A stretch of 64,000 bases of DNA, taken from Photobacterium angustum (GTDB lineage: Bacteria; Pseudomonadota; Gammaproteobacteria; Enterobacterales; Vibrionaceae). Both the position numbers and the translations under genes were made by a program. Each line of letters starts with the position of its first letter. The first letter of the stretch is position 1. Below the pieces are notes generated by a model. That model searched no databases, had not been told where the DNA came from, and saw only the letters and a program-made list of their open reading frames with translations. Below are positions 17,878-27,187 of the stretch, piece after piece. The stretch spans positions 1-64,000 of the forward strand of contig NZ_PYOM01000002.1 of assembly GCF_003026365.1 (NCBI RefSeq), given 5' to 3'.

Positions 17878-18678
17878 TTAACTTTGAGATTCTCGCGCTA
17901 ATCGACGCGCTTTTTGACCTCGAATCACCAAGATAATACCAGCAATAATAAATGGAATACTTAACAGTTGACCTGTATTAAGCACCATATCTGTAGAATA
18001 GTCAGCCTGATGGACTTTAATAAATTCTAATAAGAAACGTACTGTCATAACTAATACTAAGAACCAGCCTAGTAGTAGCCCCTTATACTTTCCAATATCT
18101 GTTTTACGGTAAAGCGCAAACAATAAAACAAAGATGGCTAAATAAGAAAACCCTTCGTACAACATGACAGGGTGACGAGGGATCATATCAACACGCTCAA
18201 AAATAACTGCCCATGGAAGATTACTCGGTGTACCTAGAATCTCTGAATTAAAGAAATTACCCGTACGAACAAAGAAGCCGAACAATGCTGTTGCAATGGC
18301 TAAACGATCAAGTAACCACATGAAGTTAATTTTGTAGCGCTTAGTATAGAAGTAGACGGCTAGAATTACACCCAAACCACCACCGTGACTTGCTAACCCG
18401 CCGTTCCATACCGCAATAATCTGACCTGGGTTCGCCCAGTAGTAGTCTGGATCGTAAAACACGACATGAAATAAACGCGCGCCGACAATAATACCAACGA
18501 CGGCGTACATTAATAATGAATCTAGACTTTCTACTGGCTTATCTTCACGTTCATACACTGACTTCATAACTTGGAAACCAGCGGTAATTGCTAACGCAAA
18601 TAACACACCATACCAATGAATCTTCAAACCGAAGATTGACACCATAACGGGGTCGACATTCCAAACAAAATGATCCAA
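17878..18678 (-). CDS. lgt: Prolipoprotein diacylglyceryl transferase (divergent type)
   Basis: An inner-membrane enzyme that adds diacylglycerol to the lipobox cysteine of prolipoproteins. It shows HWYG, WNGGLASHGGGLG with the essential His, and RTGNFFNSEILG. The wording FERVDMIPRHPVMLYEGF resembles Bacteroidota Lgt more than the usual Vibrio enzyme (my recollection, unverified), so this may be a second, transferred copy. The longest ORF begins with a TTG at 18747; the TTG at 18678 has a GAGAAGG site 8 nt upstream and gives a normal N-terminus of about 266 residues, so it is preferred. Confidence 0.85.
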   Translation of the reverse strand: MDHFVWNVDPVMVSIFGLKIHWYGVLFALAITAGFQVMKSVYEREDKPVESLDSLLMYAVVGIIVGARLFHVVFYDPDYYWANPGQIIAVWNGGLASHGGGLGVILAVYFYTKRYKINFMWLLDRLAIATALFGFFVRTGNFFNSEILGTPSNLPWAVIFERVDMIPRHPVMLYEGFSYLAIFVLLFALYRKTDIGKYKGLLLGWFLVLVMTVRFLLEFIKVHQADYSTDMVLNTGQLLSIPFIIAGIILVIRGQKARRLARESQS

Positions 18679-18832
18679 CGAGATAACCTTCTCAGTAACA
18701 TAGTGCCCAAACAAGATGGACGACTTACAATAAGCACAGGTTAGCAAGAAAAATCACTGTGGTGAATAAACGTTAGCTTAATTTAAGAAAATTTAATTCT
18801 ATAAATCAGATTATAACTATCAGAATGAAAAA

Positions 18833-20431
18833 TTAGAGCGATATAAAGAAACAGTTTCGGCCTTTTTTCTTACTTTCATATAATGCATTATCTGTTCGCG
18901 TCATTAATGTTTCAACGTCATCATCATCGTGAGAAATAGCTGCACCGATGCTTAAAGAACAATAAATTTCATCACCTTTATATCGAAGAATTGTGTTATT
19001 AACCGCATGACAAATTTTAAACAACATCTGTTCAACTTCAGGCACATTTATTTGCTGAGTAATAATAGAAAACTCATCACCACCAAGACGGAACAATTTA
19101 TCTTCTTTTGCTAATAAACCATGGACGATCGTTGCAACATGAATTAAGGCTTGATCCCCAAAAACATGTCCATAGTTATCATTAATTGACTTAAATTTGT
19201 CAATATCAATACTTATCAGTGTAAATGTTGTTTCTCGACTAAACATTTTATCGATATATTGATTAAATGAGCGTCGGTTTCTTAATTTAGTTAATACATC
19301 TCTATTAACAAGAAATTGTAACTCTTTCGTTTTTAGCTTTAATTGAGCCTCAATTCTTTCTTTTTCACCTCGTTGAAAAGCAACGATAAAATAAACTAGA
19401 ACAGAAATAATAACACCAGCGCAAGCAATGCCAACTAACACCCATAAATCTTGTTCTTGTTTCTCGTTAGCTTGCTTAAATTCAACGAGCCATACTCTAT
19501 TTGGCAACGTTACTTTTCTCGTAAATATCGTTCCCTTTGTTAAATCCCAACCTTTACTCTTGTACATAATTGGAAAGTCTTTAGAGCCGATACCAGTATC
19601 AATAATTTTAATTTTACTATGAATACCATTTAGCGAATGTTGAATAACGGAGTTCATATATACAGTTAAATCAACCACACCAACAACAACACCTATCATC
19701 TCATTGCTATCAAGATTAAAGACTGGATAATCAATCAACAATCCTCGCTTGTTTTTTTTATGATGTGTATCAATTGTTATGGCATCTTTATTTAGATCGT
19801 CATTTGTAATTGATGCTAGCGTATCAGAAAGAATAGAAACGCTGTCTGATACATTAGGCTGCTTTGTTGTTCTTATATTATCGAAGAAATACTGTGTGCG
19901 TTGACTGATAGAATAATAACCAAGTATATCTAAATTATATTTTGTTCTTGGATAAATATCAGTAACAACATAAATAGCAGGTATATCAGAAAAGTTACCA
20001 TTAAATTTCAACTTTTCATTTTTAGTTATTGTATAAATATTAAAATTTGAACTGGTATTTTTTTCCAACTTTATAAAGTTATCAATATTTTCAGGTGTTA
20101 CTTTTTGAAGCCATTGAAGGCTCATTAAACTTTTTGAGCTCCCTACAACCTCTTTGGCAAAGAGGTCAAAATTACTCCAATTTGAAGGAGAGCTTGATTG
20201 AAAGAAATTGGCCGCCGATCCAATAAAGTCGATATCGCTATTGACTTGATCACGCAGCAAATCAGCTTGACGAGAAGCCGCTGATTCTAATACTGCTTGC
20301 TGGTTATTGGTCTGTATATGATTGATTACAAATACTAAAATCACAGTCAGTAGTAAAACCATCATTGATACAATAAGAGGTACCAGTTTTAGTCTTGTTA
20401 CTAAGCGTAAGTTTAAGTAGGGCAAAATCAA
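18833..20431 (-). CDS. CHASE-GGDEF diguanylate cyclase
   Basis: A membrane-bound c-di-GMP synthase of 532 residues. It has an N-terminal membrane segment (about 14-36), a periplasmic CHASE-type sensor (about 60-320), a second membrane segment (about 335-358) and a C-terminal GGDEF domain with an intact active site RLGGDEFSII. The product-inhibition I-site RxxD, expected five residues before GGDEF, reads AKED, so feedback control is probably lost. The start appears to be TTG (AGGAATA-TTG). It stands alone; the ligand is unknown. Confidence 0.88.
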   Translation of the reverse strand: MILPYLNLRLVTRLKLVPLIVSMMVLLLTVILVFVINHIQTNNQQAVLESAASRQADLLRDQVNSDIDFIGSAANFFQSSSPSNWSNFDLFAKEVVGSSKSLMSLQWLQKVTPENIDNFIKLEKNTSSNFNIYTITKNEKLKFNGNFSDIPAIYVVTDIYPRTKYNLDILGYYSISQRTQYFFDNIRTTKQPNVSDSVSILSDTLASITNDDLNKDAITIDTHHKKNKRGLLIDYPVFNLDSNEMIGVVVGVVDLTVYMNSVIQHSLNGIHSKIKIIDTGIGSKDFPIMYKSKGWDLTKGTIFTRKVTLPNRVWLVEFKQANEKQEQDLWVLVGIACAGVIISVLVYFIVAFQRGEKERIEAQLKLKTKELQFLVNRDVLTKLRNRRSFNQYIDKMFSRETTFTLISIDIDKFKSINDNYGHVFGDQALIHVATIVHGLLAKEDKLFRLGGDEFSIITQQINVPEVEQMLFKICHAVNNTILRYKGDEIYCSLSIGAAISHDDDDVETLMTRTDNALYESKKKGRNCFFISL

Positions 20432-20944
20432 TATTCCTAGTGTGGTTAATCACGACATTTTACATTATTTTTATTATATGCAAATAGTAGATTTTGGGGT
20501 TGGTTAAATAGTAAACAGAATCACGATAATCATCTCTTATAATATATAAAACTTGATCTGACTTAGGGCTAATACCTTATTATTAAACACTATTGTCATA
20601 GAGACATTTACACTTATAGTACAAATGCTATCAAGAATTGCTAATAGTGTACCTTTAGCGGTGCTAAAAATTATAATCATGCCAAATAGTGTAATTATAA
20701 ACGATGACGATTGCCCTGAAAAAGTAGAACAAATATTATCGCTTTAGATCGGTATTAATAAGATCGAAAGCGCATGGAATATACCGTAGCCTCTAAATAA
20801 AAAGTGCTACAGCCGTTAACACGTAAACTAAATTATATAAGCAATTATTATATCCACTCACCTTCTCTAATATAAACAGCAATTGAATATATGTGCTATG
20901 GCTTATAACAACTCTTTTTATTACAATAAATATAGGGATTGATT
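20432..20944. other. Gene-free interval
   Basis: AT-rich DNA between the cyclase and a small secreted protein gene. A 22-codon frame near 20680 lacks a ribosome site and is not called. No RNA gene or mobile element is recognisable. Confidence 0.5.
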
Positions 20945-21190
20945 ATGATGAATACTTTCTTTATAAGCTTATTTTTCTCATCCGCTTTACATGCTGCACC
21001 TTCATTACATCACCTCGATTACTCAATTGATTTCCATAATAAATACGGCACTGACGGGTTACTTATTTCAAGCCCTAACATTCAATTTATTTACAAAGAA
21101 ATCGATAGACATTGCTATAAATTGTCAGAGATCGTGGTGCTAGAGTTTATTGGGCGCTGGCTAACTATGAAAAGTGTACATAAAAAGTAA
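20945..21190 (+). CDS. Small secreted protein, unknown function
   Basis: An 81-residue ORF beginning with a clear signal peptide (MMNTFFISLFFSSALHAAPS, likely cleaved after Ala-x-Ala). The mature part is short and mixed, with IDFHNKYGTDG and a single Cys. It has a good site, AGGGATTGATT-ATG; a TTG two codons upstream is less likely. No family is recognised. It may be a full small periplasmic protein or a truncated remnant. A nested inverted repeat at its 3' end may end transcription. Confidence 0.5.
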   Translation: MMNTFFISLFFSSALHAAPSLHHLDYSIDFHNKYGTDGLLISSPNIQFIYKEIDRHCYKLSEIVVLEFIGRWLTMKSVHKK

Positions 21191-21225
21191 AGCAATCTAA
21201 AATGCTTTAACTAAAGTACACTTTT
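21170..21225 (+). terminator. Nested inverted repeat at gene end
   Basis: The outer AAAAGTGTAC/GTACACTTTT pair (21170-21179/21216-21225) encloses AAAGCA/TGCTTT (21189-21194/21203-21208). The outer arm overlaps the last codons of the small secreted protein. It is terminator-like between convergent genes, though the T-tract is only four bases. Confidence 0.4.
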
Positions 21226-21242
21226 ATCTCTAATCTAATAAA

Positions 21243-22148
21243 CTACTGTTGTATACCGCAATGTTGATGCTTACTATCACATGTGTAAGATGATGCCTCA
21301 ATTTGTACTGTCACATGTTCAATGTCAAAGTGATCATGTACATAATGTTTGATTTCATCAGGCATACCTTGCCCTTTAACATATTCATCAACAACAAGAT
21401 GAACTGTCATGGCATTTTCAGTGGTACTCATCGGCCAAACATGTAAATCATGGAAAGTATTTACATGCGGCAACTCTGTTAAATAGGTTTTTAGCGCTGA
21501 TATATCAACGTTATTCGGAACGGCATCTAATGAATAATTGATCGAATCTTTAAGTAAGCTCCACGTACCAATTAAAATCACCACAACAATCGCTAAGCTC
21601 ATCGCAGGATCTAACCAATCCCACCCAGTAATGTTTATAATAAAAGCGGTAATAATCACACCAAGAGAGACTGCGGCATCACCCGCCATATGAAGGAAAG
21701 CCCCTTTCATATTTAAATCATGCTTTTGTCCTTTGGCAAATAACATCGCTGTCGCTGCATTGATGATCACACCAATAAAAGCCACCATCATCACCGTGGT
21801 ACCTTCCACGGAGCGGGGTTCAGTAAATCGTAGAACTGCTTCCCATGCAATTGCTCCAAGCGCAAACAATAATAATAACGCACTTGTTAATGAAGCTAAT
21901 ATTGTCACTTTACGGAACCCATAAGTTCGCTGCTCAGTTGCCGCTTTTTTTGCTAATGCAAAAGCTCCCCATGCCAAGACCAAAGTAACAACATCGCTAA
22001 GGTTATGCCCTGCATCGGCTAGTAATGCTAGAGAATCAGTAATAAAACCATAAGTCGCTTCTACAATGACATAAAGAAGATTAAGTACAATCCCTATTGC
22101 AAAGGCGGAATTGTAATTTGAAACATGGTGTTCATGTGAATGCGCCAT
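21243..22148 (-). CDS. Cation diffusion facilitator (zinc efflux, ZitB/CzcD-like)
   Basis: A proton-coupled divalent metal exporter of the inner membrane. The 301 residues have six predicted membrane helices with the CDF metal sites DAGHNLSD (helix 2) and HMAGDAAVS (helix 5), followed by a cytoplasmic ferredoxin-like domain (LPHVNTFHDLHVWPM) and a His/Cys-containing tail. The N-terminus MAHSHEHH is His-rich. Zn2+ is most likely; other divalent ions cannot be excluded. Confidence 0.92.
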   Translation of the reverse strand: MAHSHEHHVSNYNSAFAIGIVLNLLYVIVEATYGFITDSLALLADAGHNLSDVVTLVLAWGAFALAKKAATEQRTYGFRKVTILASLTSALLLLFALGAIAWEAVLRFTEPRSVEGTTVMMVAFIGVIINAATAMLFAKGQKHDLNMKGAFLHMAGDAAVSLGVIITAFIINITGWDWLDPAMSLAIVVVILIGTWSLLKDSINYSLDAVPNNVDISALKTYLTELPHVNTFHDLHVWPMSTTENAMTVHLVVDEYVKGQGMPDEIKHYVHDHFDIEHVTVQIEASSYTCDSKHQHCGIQQ

Positions 22149-22228
22149 TAGCCGTTTTCCATTATTTTAATTTTTATTAATTTTACTCTTTCTAATAAGA
22201 ATCACATGCAACCTGATATTACAGATGT

Positions 22229-22257
22229 AAAAAAAGCAGCCAAAGCTGCTTTTTTCA
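22229..22257. terminator. Terminator after the YehS-like gene
   Basis: AAAAAAGCAGC-CAAA-GCTGCTTTTTT is nearly symmetrical and could work on both strands; it follows the 22296 stop on the minus strand. Confidence 0.85.
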
Positions 22258-22295
22258 CTTTCGATTTATTGTGTTATGTCTACAACGACAACAAA

Positions 22296-22781
22296 TTATT
22301 CGGCTTCTACCGTCGCAGATTCATCGCCACGGAAGTTGATCTGTAATGCTTGTAAAAAGTTACGTAGCACCTGATCTTTACACTCACGGTAGTGTTTATG
22401 ATCTAGCTTACGGAAAAACGCACTTAATTCATGCTTACTTAAACGGAAATCCACCAGCTTAAACAAATCTAATACATCATCTGCTTTTAGATTTAAGGCA
22501 ATTTGCAGCTTACGAAAAATAATATTATTCGTTAGCTTTTGCTCTGGTACTGGTTGTGGACCTTCTTTCTTGCCACGCTTTTGATTGATAAAGCCGTTAA
22601 GAAACATTGCTAATTCTTCATCTGAACAGCTTTTGTAATCGTCATTATCTTCTGGCTTTAACCAGTTACATACTTGCTCACGAGTTACAGTTACATCTGC
22701 TTGTGCAAAGATTTCAATTAATTGGCTATCATTTAGATCAAAGATGTAGCGTACACGGCGTAAAATATCGTTATTAGTCAC
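22296..22781 (-). CDS. yehS: YehS-like DUF1456 family protein
   Basis: A cytoplasmic 161-residue protein made of two related alpha-helical repeats: NDILRRVRYIFDLND...FLNGFINQKRGKKEG and NNIIFRKLQIALNLK...LRNFLQALQINF. This duplicated DUF1456 layout is that of E. coli YehS, whose role is unknown. The start is GTG with a GGAA site 6 nt upstream. The tail is acidic (ESATVEAE). Confidence 0.88.
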   Translation of the reverse strand: MTNNDILRRVRYIFDLNDSQLIEIFAQADVTVTREQVCNWLKPEDNDDYKSCSDEELAMFLNGFINQKRGKKEGPQPVPEQKLTNNIIFRKLQIALNLKADDVLDLFKLVDFRLSKHELSAFFRKLDHKHYRECKDQVLRNFLQALQINFRGDESATVEAE

Positions 22782-22859
22782 AGTTTTTCCAGTTTAATAG
22801 GCTGCCCCTTCATGGGGATCACAGCTAAATTTTGGCTGATACTAGCAGATGTTGCAGGG

Positions 22860-23762
22860 TTATTCACTTGCATTGATCAAAGATGACACATCTACCGTTG
22901 CTATCATCGCTTTAGTTAATGGATTCTTCTCACTGGTGATTAAGAGTTTATTGTCTTTATACCAATGTACAGCTTCCCACTGTGAATAAATTCTTAAACG
23001 CTTATATTTGGCTGTTGACCAATCCAGCTGATTGTCTTTTACTTTAACTAACCAAATAAAGGAATAACCTAAAAAAATATCTTTACGATAGCCCAATAAC
23101 GCCAGAGTTGAAGTCTTGGCGTTATAATCAGCACTCGTAATTAGCCCTTCTGTTAAATAATCCCCAACAGGTGAGACTACCTGGTTAGATTTAGTCGTAC
23201 TGAGTCGGTATAACTTGGTATGCTCATTTTGCCAATTTTTACTAAATAACCATAATTGATCATCCACAACTGTTATCGCTTCACTATCAAAATTATGTTG
23301 ATACGTTTTACCAGGTTTAAAATCTTTAAAACGGTATCGAATAGTTGAGACAGGCGTAACTGACGAGCCTTTTTCAAGCGAGGCGAGTGGTACTTTATAA
23401 ATCACACCACCATCACGACGTGTTGAGTTATTTCCTGTATCACCAATGTATAAATAGCGTTTACTCTGTGCTAAATCTTCCCAATCATAATTTTTACTGC
23501 GTTTAACCGTCACCGTTTTTGTGACAGTTTGAAAATTAGAAGACAGTTGATAAATCTGATTTCGGCTGCCACTGTCATTATGCGACCATACATGCCCATT
23601 AATAATCGCCAGACCTGATGATTCATTTAAAACCTCTGGTAAGTTTGCCAGCACATCAACTTCTAAAGGCTTACGCACTGAATACGTAGACGCTGAACTA
23701 CAACCCGATAGACCGAGTAAAACCACCATCAGATAAATGTTTTTTTTAAATATATCCGCCAC
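22860..23762 (-). CDS. Lipoprotein with beta-propeller-like repeats, unknown function
   Basis: A 300-residue protein with a lipoprotein signal (lipobox LSGC followed by SSAS). The mature part has propeller-like blades: ESSGLAIINGHVWSHNDSG, WEDLAQSKRYLYIGDTGNN, FDSEAITVVDDQLWLFSKNW. This pattern resembles SdiA-regulated/esterase-like periplasmic propeller families, but I cannot name the function. The start is GTG with an AGG-type site upstream; an internal ATG (residue 12) has none. Confidence 0.7.
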   Translation of the reverse strand: MADIFKKNIYLMVVLLGLSGCSSASTYSVRKPLEVDVLANLPEVLNESSGLAIINGHVWSHNDSGSRNQIYQLSSNFQTVTKTVTVKRSKNYDWEDLAQSKRYLYIGDTGNNSTRRDGGVIYKVPLASLEKGSSVTPVSTIRYRFKDFKPGKTYQHNFDSEAITVVDDQLWLFSKNWQNEHTKLYRLSTTKSNQVVSPVGDYLTEGLITSADYNAKTSTLALLGYRKDIFLGYSFIWLVKVKDNQLDWSTAKYKRLRIYSQWEAVHWYKDNKLLITSEKNPLTKAMIATVDVSSLINASE

Positions 23763-23948
23763 AGAAACAAACCTATTAAATTAAAATACGTGATGACTTA
23801 GCATGCATTTATAGCCGCTAGCTGGTTATAAGAAACCACAAATATTGCCTCAAACTCAGCACAAATAGCGCTTACCAACCATACTTAGAGAATTAGTTTT
23901 TAGTGTACGCTGACATGTAGCACTCAATATATTGATATGCGAGATATT

Positions 23949-25142
23949 ATGCTGATACGACTATTAATGCTCAGTTTTCTTTTGGTGGTCTCTATTCCAA
24001 CCTATAGTAGTAGTGATAAAAAGCCACCAGCACTCGTATTGCCTGACACTTTACAGCCAGAACAAACAAAAAATATAAACACGCCCATACCTTTTACTCG
24101 TACAGGTCCCACAATTCAAGTGGCGATCTTACTCGACGCTAGTGGCTCTATGGGAGGATTAATCAATCAGGCAAGAGAACAGATCTGGTCAATCATCAAT
24201 GCCATTGCAACAGCTAATAAACAGGATCACCCTGTTACATTACAAGTTGCATTGTTTGAATATGGTGTTGAACATCAATCAAAATATGATGGTTATTTAC
24301 GCTTACTCTCACCACTTACCTCAGATCTAGACCAATTTTCAGAAGCACTATTTGCAATAAAGATTGGAGGGAGTAAAGAATATGCGCCACAAGTAATTCA
24401 AGAGGCAACAAACCGTTTACAGTGGAGCTCCCATCAAGACGATCTTCGTTTAATCATCATTGCGGGTAATGAAAAGTTTCAACAAGGTGATATTCCGATT
24501 AGCCATGCTATTCCTCTGGCAGTAAGTAAAGGTATCATCATCAACACCTTATATTGCGGCCCCCATTTAAAAGGTCGTAAATTACAGTGGGCAACACCTG
24601 CACTGCTGAGCCATGGCAAATATCTGAATATCGATCATAAGAAGAAAGCCCCCCATATTGAGACCCCTTACGACGATGATATCATCGAACTAGGTAGAAA
24701 ACTTAACGACACTTACATCGGTTATGGCGCAAAAGGGGCAAGCAAGAAAAGCCAGCAAATCGCTCAAGACACTAATGCATCTCGTCTTTCTAAATCCAGT
24801 AGCACAGAGCGCAGTATTGCCAAAGCAGGAAAGCAATATAAAACCCAAGATTGGGATCTGATTTCCCTAGCTCAAGAAAATTTAGAGCAAGGTATAACGA
24901 ACGCGAAAAAAGATCAGCAGCACTATCAGGGATTAAATGATCAACAAATCACCGAAAAGCTAAAAAAACAAATTGCACAAAGAGTACAACTACAACAACA
25001 AATATCAACGTTAGAGCAAAAACGAAAAACCTTCATTAAACAATCAAAAAATGAGAATACAAAGTCAAAAGATGACTTGGGAAATGCGATTATTTTAACC
25101 ATACAGGATCAAGCTAAATCAAAAGGCTTTAGTTTCCCATGA
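23949..25142 (+). CDS. Secreted von Willebrand factor A domain protein
   Basis: An N-terminal signal peptide (MLIRLLMLSFLLVVSIPTYS) is followed by a VWA domain with a complete MIDAS start DASGS; the rest is Lys/Gln-rich and coiled-coil prone toward the C-terminus (LKKQIAQRVQLQQQISTLEQ). Likely periplasmic. An ATG four codons upstream (23937) is possible, but 23949 has GAG 5 nt before it and gives a cleaner signal peptide. Its stop overlaps the start of the transglycosylase gene by 4 nt (ATGA), indicating coupling. Its partner and substrate are unknown. Confidence 0.8.
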   Translation: MLIRLLMLSFLLVVSIPTYSSSDKKPPALVLPDTLQPEQTKNINTPIPFTRTGPTIQVAILLDASGSMGGLINQAREQIWSIINAIATANKQDHPVTLQVALFEYGVEHQSKYDGYLRLLSPLTSDLDQFSEALFAIKIGGSKEYAPQVIQEATNRLQWSSHQDDLRLIIIAGNEKFQQGDIPISHAIPLAVSKGIIINTLYCGPHLKGRKLQWATPALLSHGKYLNIDHKKKAPHIETPYDDDIIELGRKLNDTYIGYGAKGASKKSQQIAQDTNASRLSKSSSTERSIAKAGKQYKTQDWDLISLAQENLEQGITNAKKDQQHYQGLNDQQITEKLKKQIAQRVQLQQQISTLEQKRKTFIKQSKNENTKSKDDLGNAIILTIQDQAKSKGFSFP

Positions 25143-26605
25143 ACAACCAACTAAAAAGGCTGTTATTACCTTTATTGCTGTTCCTAGCTTTACTCCTTAC
25201 TTCTAGTACAGCTCTAGGCTTAACACTATCCCCCCTTATAGGCCCTACTTACACAGGCGATCTTAGCGTCCTTGAAAAAAAAAGAGTGATAAGAGTACTA
25301 GTTTCGGCTGACTTAGGTTTTTATTATATTGAAGATGGCCTTCCTAAAGGTATTATCGCTGAATTACTTCACCACTTTGAGTTAGATATTCATAAAACTT
25401 ATCCAAAGCTTAATATTCAAGTGATCCCTGTACATAGAGATCAGCTCATCAAATTCTTAATTGCCGGACATGGTGATCTTGCCGTAGCAAATTTAACCAT
25501 TACTGAGCAACGCAAAAAACAAGTCGCCTTTAGTGAGCCTGTACTTAGCGATATTTCAGAAGTTATTATTAATAATATCGATTCGCCTGAAATAACCAAA
25601 ATAGAGCAACTCAGCGATCAAGAAATCTGGGTAAGAAAAAGTTCGAGTTACTATCAAAGCCTGCTTGAAGTCAATAACCGTCTATTACTGCAACGCCTTG
25701 CACCAATGAAGATCCATTTCATAGAAGAAACACTGCAAGATTATGAATTATTAGAAATGGTTAATCTCGGGTTGATGAATATGACCGTTTTAGATGATCA
25801 TAAGATGAAAATATGGAACAAGATATTACCCAAATTACGCATGAATTCTGCTTTCGTTTTAAGGAAAAACGGTGAAATAGCGTGGGCGATGAGAAAAGAT
25901 AATCCTAAATTAATGAAATTGGTTAATCGGTATATTGAACAAATAAAGTCAGGAACATTATTAGGGAATGTTGTTTATAACAAGTATTTAGATAATCAAG
26001 GTTGGATAACAAATCTATTGAGTCATAGTAATATTGATAAAATGGAGAAACTTTCTGATCTGTTTTTTAAATATTCTACAGAATATGACTTTGATTATTT
26101 AATGATGATGGCTCAGGGTTTCCAAGAATCAGGGCTTAATCAACATAAAGTCTCAAATAAAGGTGCCGTTGGCATCATGCAAGTGCTACCAAGTACAGCA
26201 AGAGATCAATATATAAATATTCCTAACATTTATATATCAAGTAATAATGTTCATGCGGGTATAAAATATATGCGCTATATCCAAAATAACTACTTAGATG
26301 ATAACCGCCTAACCTTTGATAATAGAATGTATATGACACTCGCCTCTTATAATGCAGGCCCTGGCAATATTAGAAAAATGCGACGTTATGCAAAGGAAAA
26401 AGGCTACAACCCTGATATATGGTTTAATAATGTTGAAATTATTACAAGGAAACACATAGGCAAACAACCTGTTGTCTATGTTACTAATATCAATCGTTAC
26501 TATATTGTCTATAAGCAATTGATGCGTTTAAAAAAACACCGAGAGAAAGGTGTCCGACCTTTTGTTCCACCTTATCGATTTGATGTCCCAACCATTCTTG
26601 AATAA
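25139..26605 (+). CDS. MltF-like lytic transglycosylase with solute-binding domain
   Basis: A 488-residue exported protein with a signal peptide (about 1-27), a family 3 solute-binding-type domain (about 50-280: RVLVSADLGFYYIEDGLPKGI ... GDLAVANLTIT) and a C-terminal SLT domain with catalytic Glu in AQGFQESGLN, GAVGIMQVLPSTA and LASYNAGPGNI. This is the architecture of E. coli MltF, which cleaves peptidoglycan to 1,6-anhydro ends. It overlaps the upstream VWA gene by 4 nt, so the two probably act together on the envelope (inference). Confidence 0.88.
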   Translation: MNNQLKRLLLPLLLFLALLLTSSTALGLTLSPLIGPTYTGDLSVLEKKRVIRVLVSADLGFYYIEDGLPKGIIAELLHHFELDIHKTYPKLNIQVIPVHRDQLIKFLIAGHGDLAVANLTITEQRKKQVAFSEPVLSDISEVIINNIDSPEITKIEQLSDQEIWVRKSSSYYQSLLEVNNRLLLQRLAPMKIHFIEETLQDYELLEMVNLGLMNMTVLDDHKMKIWNKILPKLRMNSAFVLRKNGEIAWAMRKDNPKLMKLVNRYIEQIKSGTLLGNVVYNKYLDNQGWITNLLSHSNIDKMEKLSDLFFKYSTEYDFDYLMMMAQGFQESGLNQHKVSNKGAVGIMQVLPSTARDQYINIPNIYISSNNVHAGIKYMRYIQNNYLDDNRLTFDNRMYMTLASYNAGPGNIRKMRRYAKEKGYNPDIWFNNVEIITRKHIGKQPVVYVTNINRYYIVYKQLMRLKKHREKGVRPFVPPYRFDVPTILE

Positions 26606-26613
26606 ATATTCTT

Positions 26614-26655
26614 ACTTACGTTGAACCGTCTTTAACTTAGACGATCAACGTAAGT
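26614..26655. terminator. Long hairpin after the MltF-like gene
   Basis: ACTTACGTTGA (26614-26624) pairs exactly with TCAACGTAAGT (26645-26655), and CGTCT/AGACG pairs inside. It begins 9 nt after the stop. There is no T-tract, so it may be an RNA-stabilising or termination structure. Confidence 0.45.
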
Positions 26656-26669
26656 TAGCCATCCATGCA

Positions 26670-26765
26670 TTATTTAGTCTTTAGGTTTTTATTTAATTTT
26701 GTTTCATTACGCTGATCGTGTCGATGGAAGTACCATAGCTTACGATTTTTAGAGGATTTTTTCAT
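26670..26765 (-). CDS. Candidate 31-residue basic protein
   Basis: ATG at 26763-26765 with GGAA 8 nt upstream; the frame starts MKKSSKNRKLWYFHRHDQ and ends in NLKTK before TAA. It is rich in Lys, Arg and His with one aromatic cluster. No family is recognised. It is the only plausible coding feature in the 675-bp gap; the rest of 26766-27120 is AT-rich without visible genes. It could be chance. Confidence 0.3.
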   Translation of the reverse strand: MKKSSKNRKLWYFHRHDQRNETKLNKNLKTK

Positions 26766-27125
26766 CGATTCTATTCCACTAAATTATCACGAATATAATA
26801 TTTTCTTTCGTAAGGTAAATGAATATTAAGCGCAGCATTGAATCATATTTAAAAAAATCTGAAATTTATTTATCTAAAATATTATTTTCCATATTTAATG
26901 AACACCATTAAAAATAACATTAGATATACATATAAAACACAACTGTTTATTTAATCATCGAGTTTTTAACGACTATCCTACTGTTATATTTTAAAAGCTA
27001 TAAATAAAGCTTTTTTAATCATATTACAGGTGAGATTCAGCTCACAGTTATACTAATTTAGTATATTGATGAGAGACTCATTTAAGCGTATAACGACATC
27101 CCAGTAACTACAGGGCTCTTTCAAA

Positions 27126-27141
27126 GTGCAATCGTTTGCCG
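27126..27141 (+). promoter_or_regulatory. Candidate PurR box of the nucleoside transporter
   Basis: GCAATCGTTTGC (27128-27139) matches the PurR core GCAAACGTTTGC at 11 of 12 positions and lies about 150 bp upstream of a nucleoside transporter gene, a logical purine-controlled target. Confidence 0.5.
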
Positions 27142-27187
27142 CAATCGTAAATCATCTAGGCATTTAATAATGACAGAAAATTACGCC

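Noticed and set aside
20678..20746. 22-codon ORF MPNSVIINDDD...
   Set aside because: No ribosome site, no recognisable family, too short.
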